Source of the DNA: an uncultured Treponema sp.
GTDB lineage: Bacteria > Spirochaetota > Spirochaetia > Treponematales > Treponemataceae
DNA length: 10,077 bases
Reading direction: 5' to 3'
Assembly (NCBI GenBank): GCA_946538875.1
Contig: CAMNHD010000036.1
Location: 1 to 10,077 of the forward strand
Shown here: positions 5,701 through 10,077 of the stretch, in pieces
How positions within the stretch are numbered: position 1 is the stretch's first letter
Layout: the number at the start of each line of letters is the position of its first letter
Translations under genes and position numbers: made by a program
The notes under the pieces: generated by a model
The model's database searches: none
Told to the model about the DNA's origin: nothing
Seen by the model: the letters and a program-made list of their open reading frames with translations, nothing else

Positions 5701-7749
5701 ATGGCTGATAGCGAAGAAACAAAAAAAGGTTCAGTTAGATCGTTCGCACCGGGCACTTTTGAGCATACACGCCAAAATATAGGTCCTTTGAATGCGGAAG
5801 AAGCAATGACCATGACTAAAATATTGGGAGGAGAAATACTACCGGAACGCTCAGTTCCTGTGGATACCAGCAAAATGCCGCGTAGAACACGCAGGGAATC
5901 TTCTGCAAGAGCAGCAGGAGTTTCCGCCTCGGACAATTCTGCACGCAGCGCGGCGCTTTCCTCATCCATGGGATATTCATCCAGTTCCGGGAGTGGCAGT
6001 AAGAATATGCAGACAAATACAAGCGGCGCTTCAAAAAGAATCAATACAGATGCAGACCTGCCGGCAGTAACGGCCCGTGACTTAAAGATGATGAACCGTC
6101 TCATGCAGTCCAGTGAATATCAGATTAAGCCGGACTACGGAGTCTTCAACTTCCTGTTTTTGCTTTCCGCAAAGAACAAGGAGAAGGTCACCAAGGACTT
6201 TGCCGAGTACAAGGTCAAGAAACATGTTGAGCATCTCCAGTCATTTATCGGAACGGTAAAGACTTTCATCCAGCTGTCGCCTGACACTTACAAGGCCAAG
6301 ATTGCCACAGAGACGGAACTCAAGTTCAAATTCCTGAGAACTGTCGGCAAGTGGTCAATGCGCGATATTAAGATTCTTGCAGTGGACGTGGAGCAGGCGG
6401 CCGACACAATGACGGTGCCAATATTGATTCCATTTGTGCGCTCTGTCTACCATGAGCTGCTGACAATCTACTACATCGGTGAACAGCAGGTCCCTGCACT
6501 CATCAAGGAAATCTATGCCGACATAACCGCCTATTCCAATGTTGACAAGGATAAGATGCAGAACTTGGCAAAGCAGGGCATAACAGAATGGATTTATGTG
6601 TACAACCAGATAATCAAGGGAATGTACCCCCTCCTTATGCGCATGAGTTCATCGGATTACGTGGAATTCCCCCAGTTCTTTACCATGAAGATTGCAGACA
6701 TCCTGCAGTTTGTGGGACTTTCCAAGTTCGACCTTCTGCTCCCGGAAAAAAAGAAGAAGTCCGAGGATGAGATAAAAAAGGAAGAGGAAGCAAAAAAGAA
6801 AAAGGAAGAGTCCCAGAGACATATCGCAGGCAAAAAGGACGAACTCGTTACAGCCGGTATCCGCCTTTTGGAACAACTCTTCCCGCAGGCAGGCTTTTCA
6901 CGGCTTGATGCACATCCTGACATGTACCCGTATTTCCAGCCGCTTTACAAATTCCCGGAAGGCTTCAATATGCTCAGTCAGGAGAACGGACTCCAGGTGA
7001 CGGTTGTGCTTCTGAAAATAATCGACGACCTGCTGCACGGATGCCGCAACATAAGCTTCAACATCAAGGCTGATGAAAAGCTGGGGGCTCTGCAGGATTC
7101 AGTGACCGATGCAATGGGTGACTGGAGCTTCTATCTTGATGACTATTTCTTCAAGAATTACTGCGACTACCTCAAGAACTTCATGAATTCGCTTTATTCC
7201 CAGAGCGACTATTCCGGTACGCAGTATGGCAAGGAAAATATCAACAACCTTTACTGGCGCGCAAAACTTGATTTCCTTCCTAATCTTAAATTCAATGCGC
7301 CGACACTCAGCAAGCCCCGCAGCGACAGCAAGTACCGCCCGCTCGCGGCACGCACTGACTATCTGCGCACAGTGTTCACAGTCCTTGCCCGCCGCATAGA
7401 CGAGAATTCAGCCGGTAAAAAGCCTGTCCTCGGTGTGATGAACCCGTGGGCACGCTATAACTTTGACATTCCCAACGTGGTTTCAAAGCGCCTGGACGTG
7501 CTTCTTGGAGCAAAGCGCGACGATGCCACAACTGCGGCGACAAATGCCAACCTCATAAAGTATACGCTCTGTGTTGTTGCAGTCCTTGACTGGTGGATAA
7601 ACAATCCTGACAGTCCGGCCTACACAGCCGATGCAGCGCACTTCTACCGCACAGGAAAGGACGGTTCTCCTGAGTTCTCTGCACAGATCCGCAGCGACCA
7701 GAATCAGCTCTTTGCCGATGCGGTCAAGAAGGCTGTTGCAGGCAAGTAA
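5701..7749 (+). CDS. Large soluble protein of unknown family, cotranscribed with DUF2804 gene
   Basis: I do not recognise a family for this 682-residue protein. It has no signal peptide and no membrane helix, so it should be cytoplasmic. The N-terminus (1-65) is charged, followed by a low-complexity, probably disordered Ser/Ala/Gly-rich segment (about 67-112). A mostly helical region follows (about 123-348), rich in Lys, Phe and Tyr. A Lys/Glu run (349-371: EKKKKSEDEIKKEEEAKKKK) looks like a charged helix or linker and splits the protein into two halves. The second half (about 378-682) is aromatic-rich and ends in a basic helix. Only three cysteines occur (448, 488, 623). TAGGAG overlapping the upstream stop (5690-5695) is the ribosome binding site and lies 5 bases before ATG. 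The two-half layout and tight coupling to DUF2804 suggest a scaffold or structural partner in the same process, but no function is assigned. Confidence 0.88.
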   Translation: MADSEETKKGSVRSFAPGTFEHTRQNIGPLNAEEAMTMTKILGGEILPERSVPVDTSKMPRRTRRESSARAAGVSASDNSARSAALSSSMGYSSSSGSGSKNMQTNTSGASKRINTDADLPAVTARDLKMMNRLMQSSEYQIKPDYGVFNFLFLLSAKNKEKVTKDFAEYKVKKHVEHLQSFIGTVKTFIQLSPDTYKAKIATETELKFKFLRTVGKWSMRDIKILAVDVEQAADTMTVPILIPFVRSVYHELLTIYYIGEQQVPALIKEIYADITAYSNVDKDKMQNLAKQGITEWIYVYNQIIKGMYPLLMRMSSSDYVEFPQFFTMKIADILQFVGLSKFDLLLPEKKKKSEDEIKKEEEAKKKKEESQRHIAGKKDELVTAGIRLLEQLFPQAGFSRLDAHPDMYPYFQPLYKFPEGFNMLSQENGLQVTVVLLKIIDDLLHGCRNISFNIKADEKLGALQDSVTDAMGDWSFYLDDYFFKNYCDYLKNFMNSLYSQSDYSGTQYGKENINNLYWRAKLDFLPNLKFNAPTLSKPRSDSKYRPLAARTDYLRTVFTVLARRIDENSAGKKPVLGVMNPWARYNFDIPNVVSKRLDVLLGAKRDDATTAATNANLIKYTLCVVAVLDWWINNPDSPAYTADAAHFYRTGKDGSPEFSAQIRSDQNQLFADAVKKAVAGK

Positions 7750-7759
7750 GATTCTTTTC

Positions 7760-7936
7760 ATACAGGCGTTCCGGCGGCACCCTGCAGATAAAAAAAACAG
7801 GTGCCGCGCAGTCCAGAAAAAACTCCTGCTGCAAAGCGCCTGTTGCCGGTGGAGCCGCCGTCGGCAGTTCCGCCCTTCGCTGTCCGCTCATACCCGCATA
7901 CGCGGGTACTACGGGGCTCCATTGCCTAACGCGGTT
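7760..7936. repeat. GC-rich, hairpin-dense spacer between convergent genes (candidate intergenic repeat element)
   Basis: No gene is supported here. Several stems are visible: a 10-base-pair stem with one bulged C (7774-7784 with 7798-7807) around an A-rich loop; a perfect TACCCGC/GCGGGTA stem (7891-7897 with 7902-7908) with a four-base loop; and TGGAGCC (7850-7856) pairing with GGCTCCA (7915-7921), enclosing the previous hairpin. It is far richer in GC than the other spacers. No stem is followed by a clean T-run, so none is a classic terminator, although the spacer separates two converging transcripts and may stop both. The look is that of a dispersed palindromic repeat; copy number cannot be judged from one window. 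Confidence 0.5.
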
Positions 7937-8773
7937 TTACAGTTGAATGCCGGTTTCAAGTTTGGTCTGGAACCGTTTGAGCTTTTTTTCTGAAAGCGGA
8001 TTTTCCTTACCTGCTAGTACAGCCCGTAAGGCTTCCATTTCTTCACCGTTGAAAGTAACTCCCTGATTCATGTTGTTCTCGAACGATGCAGTGGCCATAG
8101 GGCACACTTTGCGGCACATTTCCAAAAGAACCTTTGCATATTCACGGATTTCGTACTGGGCATGGGAATCAAGCCTGAGCTTTAAGAAGTGGAACAGGTT
8201 GTGCAGGTCCATCTGCCAGTAGAACTCTGTATAAAGTGCAAGCGGAAGGTTTATGCGGCTGATTTCACGTGCAATTCCTTCTTCAACCATGCTGCTGTAT
8301 GTCTGGTAAGCATCCTGCTGGCCCTTTTCAAATGAGGCGCGGACTTTTTCGGCTTCGTCCTTTGGAAGAGGCTCAGAGTCGCGGCCCTGCTTGTTGTCGG
8401 AGCTCTGCTTGGCTATGCAGTCATCTGCCGGGACGTAGAATTCATCCTTCATAATGCTGTAGCGGCCTGAAACCTCATTCATGCGGCCCATTCTGTGACG
8501 TACCCATTGGCGTGCAACAAAAATAGGCATTTTAAGGTGGAATGTGAATACAACCTGCTCAAAGGGTGATGTATGCTGGTGGCGCAGGAGATAATCAATC
8601 AAAGCTCCGTCTTGGCTTACAGACTTTGTGCCTTCTCCATAGGAAACCCTTGCGGACTGGACGATTCTCTGGTCAGAGCCGTAATAGTCAACCAAACGGA
8701 CAAAACCCTTGTCCAAAACCGGAAAACTCTTGTCAAGAATTTCTTCTGCTTCCGGAACAATACAATGCGCCAT
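7937..8773 (-). CDS. thyX: Flavin-dependent thymidylate synthase ThyX
   Basis: ThyX makes dTMP from dUMP in the cytoplasm, using methylenetetrahydrofolate as carbon donor and FAD/NADPH as reductant; it replaces ThyA and does not consume folate as reductant. The ThyX signature RHRxxxxxxxS is intact (RHRMGRMNEVSGRYS, 92-106), with HTSPFEQ (67-73) upstream, and the second signature LRLDSHAQYEIREYA (199-213) supplies the conserved Arg200 and dUMP/FAD contacts. At 278 residues it is longer than the roughly 220-residue Thermotoga form; the added part includes a Gln-Ser...Asn-Lys-Gln-Gly-Arg segment (123-131) and a C-terminal tail, seen in the longer ThyX branch. AAGGGG lies about 8 bases before the ATG. 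It is 53 bases downstream of the hdeD-like gene but has its own promoter. Confidence 0.96.
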   Translation of the reverse strand: MAHCIVPEAEEILDKSFPVLDKGFVRLVDYYGSDQRIVQSARVSYGEGTKSVSQDGALIDYLLRHQHTSPFEQVVFTFHLKMPIFVARQWVRHRMGRMNEVSGRYSIMKDEFYVPADDCIAKQSSDNKQGRDSEPLPKDEAEKVRASFEKGQQDAYQTYSSMVEEGIAREISRINLPLALYTEFYWQMDLHNLFHFLKLRLDSHAQYEIREYAKVLLEMCRKVCPMATASFENNMNQGVTFNGEEMEALRAVLAGKENPLSEKKLKRFQTKLETGIQL

Positions 8774-8815
8774 GATGCACCCCTTGCTTGTGAAAATTAT
8801 TTATAGAGAGAAAAG

Positions 8816-8843
8816 ATTATACTATTTTAGTCGTTCTGTTCAA
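8816..8843 (-). promoter_or_regulatory. Sigma-70 promoter of thyX
   Basis: On the minus strand TTGAAC (8843-8838), 16 bases, perfect TATAAT (8821-8816). The -35 lies within the last codons of the hdeD-like gene and the -10 just past its stop, so thyX can be transcribed alone, with a leader of about 35 bases. No terminator separates the two genes, so readthrough is also likely. Confidence 0.72.
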
Positions 8844-9408
8844 GAGAGTCTGCGTCCCTCAGGTTCTCGGGCTGGACTTCAGTTGTGCGGTTGTGCCAGC
8901 AGTAAAGTGCATAGCCGATTCCGCAGACTATCAGAACTGCCCCGAGTATTCTGACAATTATGACCCCGAAGTTTGCAGGCAGCAGGAAAAGCATCACCGC
9001 AATGAAGAAGAACCAGATTGCCTGAATCTTGTGGTTCCGGGAGGAAATGCCGTTCTGGTTCAGCTGGGCCACCAGAAACAGTTCCGCAACAGCCGAAACA
9101 ATCAGGTATACGGCAAGCACGTAAAGCATAACGCGGATGACTCCCTGCACTGTGTTGAAGAAAACAAGCGGAAGACAGACGGCAAGAAGCCCTATCAGAA
9201 TGCTTGCAAGTCCGCGGATAAGGGTAAGACGGCGGAAAGCCTTGTCCTCCAGTAGCGGGCGCACTTTTATAAGACTGTTGAGTCCCTCTATGATTGTGGC
9301 TGCTCCCATAAGTATTACTGCAATCTTGATAAATGTTTCTGGTATTACAAGTACTACCAGACCCAGAACAGCAACTATAATACTAAGAATAAGATTCGAC
9401 TTGTTCAT
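8827..9408 (-). CDS. HdeD/DUF308 family membrane protein
   Basis: A 193-residue polytopic inner-membrane protein. Six hydrophobic helices are seen at about 5-24, 27-46, 63-82, 88-112, 129-145 and 148-171, followed by an acidic hydrophilic C-terminal tail (172-193). The repeated pattern of a helix ending in Ile-Pro or Leu-Pro, then a helix and Gly/Glu (GLVVLVIPETFIKIAVILMG, and again around LPLVFF and LLPANFG), is the internal repeat of the DUF308/HdeD family. E. coli HdeD aids acid survival, but in most bacteria the role is unknown, so no function is transferred. AGGAGA lies 8 bases before the ATG. The gene begins the minus-strand transcript that reaches thyX. Confidence 0.88.
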   Translation of the reverse strand: MNKSNLILSIIVAVLGLVVLVIPETFIKIAVILMGAATIIEGLNSLIKVRPLLEDKAFRRLTLIRGLASILIGLLAVCLPLVFFNTVQGVIRVMLYVLAVYLIVSAVAELFLVAQLNQNGISSRNHKIQAIWFFFIAVMLFLLPANFGVIIVRILGAVLIVCGIGYALYCWHNRTTEVQPENLRDADSLEQND

Positions 9409-9438
9409 AAAAGACTCTCCTTGCGATTTCTAAAATAT

Positions 9439-9467
9439 ATTATACCAAAGAAAACCCTGTTTGTTAA
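9439..9467 (-). promoter_or_regulatory. Sigma-70 promoter of the hdeD-like gene
   Basis: On the minus strand TTAACA (9467-9462), 17 bases, perfect TATAAT (9444-9439). The start point would be near 9432, a leader of about 24 bases containing AGGAGA. It faces away from the cysteine hydrolase gene in the shared 160-base divergent spacer. Confidence 0.75.
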
Positions 9468-9568
9468 GGGCAGGAAAATAATGAATATGGAAATCAATTT
9501 TGACAAATTGCTATGCGTTGATAAACCTGGCGCGGTATGATACACTTCCTGCAAAAAAGGTGGTTTTT

Positions 9569-10077
9569 ATGAAAGTACTTATTGTTGTTGATATGCAGAA
9601 TGATTTTATTGATGCGGCCCTTGGAACAAAAGAGGCCGTTGCAATAGTCCCTGCAGTTGCTTCAAAGATTGAATCCTACCGCAGGGCAGGGAATCCGGTA
9701 GTGTTTACCCGTGACACCCATCAAGAGAATTATCTTGAAACCCAGGAGGGAAAGAATCTGCCTGTGGTGCATTGTGTGGAAGGCAGCCAGGGCTGGCAGA
9801 TTTCCAGTAGCCTTGATGTTGCCGACTCAATTGTAATCAACAAGCCTTCATTTGGTTCTATGGAACTGGCAGAATACATTGCCTCTCTACAGGGCGTGGA
9901 TGGAATTGAGCTGGTGGGCCTTTGCACCGGTATCTGCGTCATAAGCAATGCAATAATCCTTAAGGCAAGACTGCCGGAAGTCAGAATAACTGTGGACTCT
10001 TCATGCTGTGCCTGTGTTACTCCTCAAAGCCACAAAACTGCACTTGAAGCTATGAAGCTCTGTCAAATCAACGTTAT
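9569..10077 (+). CDS. Isochorismatase-like cysteine hydrolase, nicotinamidase-related (3' end cut off)
   Basis: 169 codons are visible before the window ends, which is most of a protein that usually runs to about 175-185 residues. The cysteine hydrolase triad is complete: Asp8 in VVDMQNDF, Lys92 in INKPSFGS, and nucleophile Cys123 in GLCTGICV. TRDTH (47-51) and HCVEGSQGW (68-76) supply the metal-site Asp49, His51 and His68 positions typical of nicotinamidase PncA. Likely reaction: amide hydrolysis, possibly nicotinamide to nicotinate in NAD salvage. Many relatives of this short form are simply annotated cysteine hydrolase, so the substrate is open. AAGGTGG (9557-9563) lies 5 bases before ATG. 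TTGACA occurs at 9499-9504 but the best -10 (TATGAT, 9536-9541) is too far from it, so the promoter is unresolved. Confidence 0.88.
   Translation, partial: MKVLIVVDMQNDFIDAALGTKEAVAIVPAVASKIESYRRAGNPVVFTRDTHQENYLETQEGKNLPVVHCVEGSQGWQISSSLDVADSIVINKPSFGSMELAEYIASLQGVDGIELVGLCTGICVISNAIILKARLPEVRITVDSSCCACVTPQSHKTALEAMKLCQINV

Noticed and set aside
8893..9255. Plus-strand 120-codon frame opposite the hdeD-like gene
   Set aside because: Antisense to the membrane helices; lysine/asparagine-rich composition without family features.
9499..9541. Promoter for the cysteine hydrolase made of TTGACA (9499) and TATGAT (9536)
   Set aside because: The elements are 31 bases apart, too far for sigma-70; a sigma-54 reading of TGGCGC (9528) also fails because no TGC lies at the right distance.
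1..10077. CRISPR array, insertion sequence or prophage genes
   Set aside because: No regularly spaced repeats, transposase, integrase or phage structural gene could be read on either strand.

Overview
The window looks like a chromosomal segment of a spirochaete, most likely a host-associated Treponema. This is an inference from gene content: a DUF2804 protein in an operon with a large orphan protein, ThyX instead of ThyA, a cytoplasmic GH3 glycosidase, moderate GC with AT-rich spacers, and good AGGAG-type ribosome binding sites. No gene here fixes the species.

Left edge (1-310). Eleven codons of a leftward gene open the window; its first residues (MSNFAFLQVYW) resemble the start of HsdR/DUF4145-type restriction-helicase proteins. 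Next comes a decayed tRNA-like stretch (about 91-179), then an intact initiator tRNA-fMet on the minus strand with its own sigma-70 promoter and a strong intrinsic terminator. The order restriction-like gene, tRNA scar, tRNA gene could mark the edge of an accessory island.

Middle left (311-4490). A structured 240-base leader precedes a GH3 beta-glycosidase (beta-xylosidase/beta-glucosidase type, no signal peptide) ending at an intrinsic terminator. Two minus-strand genes follow: a four-helix DUF4418-like membrane protein and, upstream of it, a 387-residue protein that joins a histidine-kinase-like sensor module (TM, extracytoplasmic region, TM) directly to an OmpR/PhoB winged helix. It has no HAMP, kinase or receiver domain. 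This membrane-bound one-component regulator is the most unusual gene in the window.

Middle right (4490-7936). A divergent promoter drives a two-gene operon: a DUF2804 protein with a TTG start, then a 682-residue soluble protein of no recognised family, whose ribosome binding site overlaps the DUF2804 stop codon. The operon ends in a GC-rich, palindrome-dense spacer lying between convergent genes.

Right (7937-10077). On the minus strand lie hdeD-like (DUF308 membrane protein) and thyX (flavin-dependent thymidylate synthase), each with a good sigma-70 promoter; the thyX promoter sits in the 3' end of the hdeD-like gene. Divergently, a nicotinamidase-like cysteine hydrolase runs off the right edge. 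Apart from the sensor-regulator, the DUF2804 pair and the left-edge scar, the genes are ordinary housekeeping or carbohydrate functions and do not form one system.
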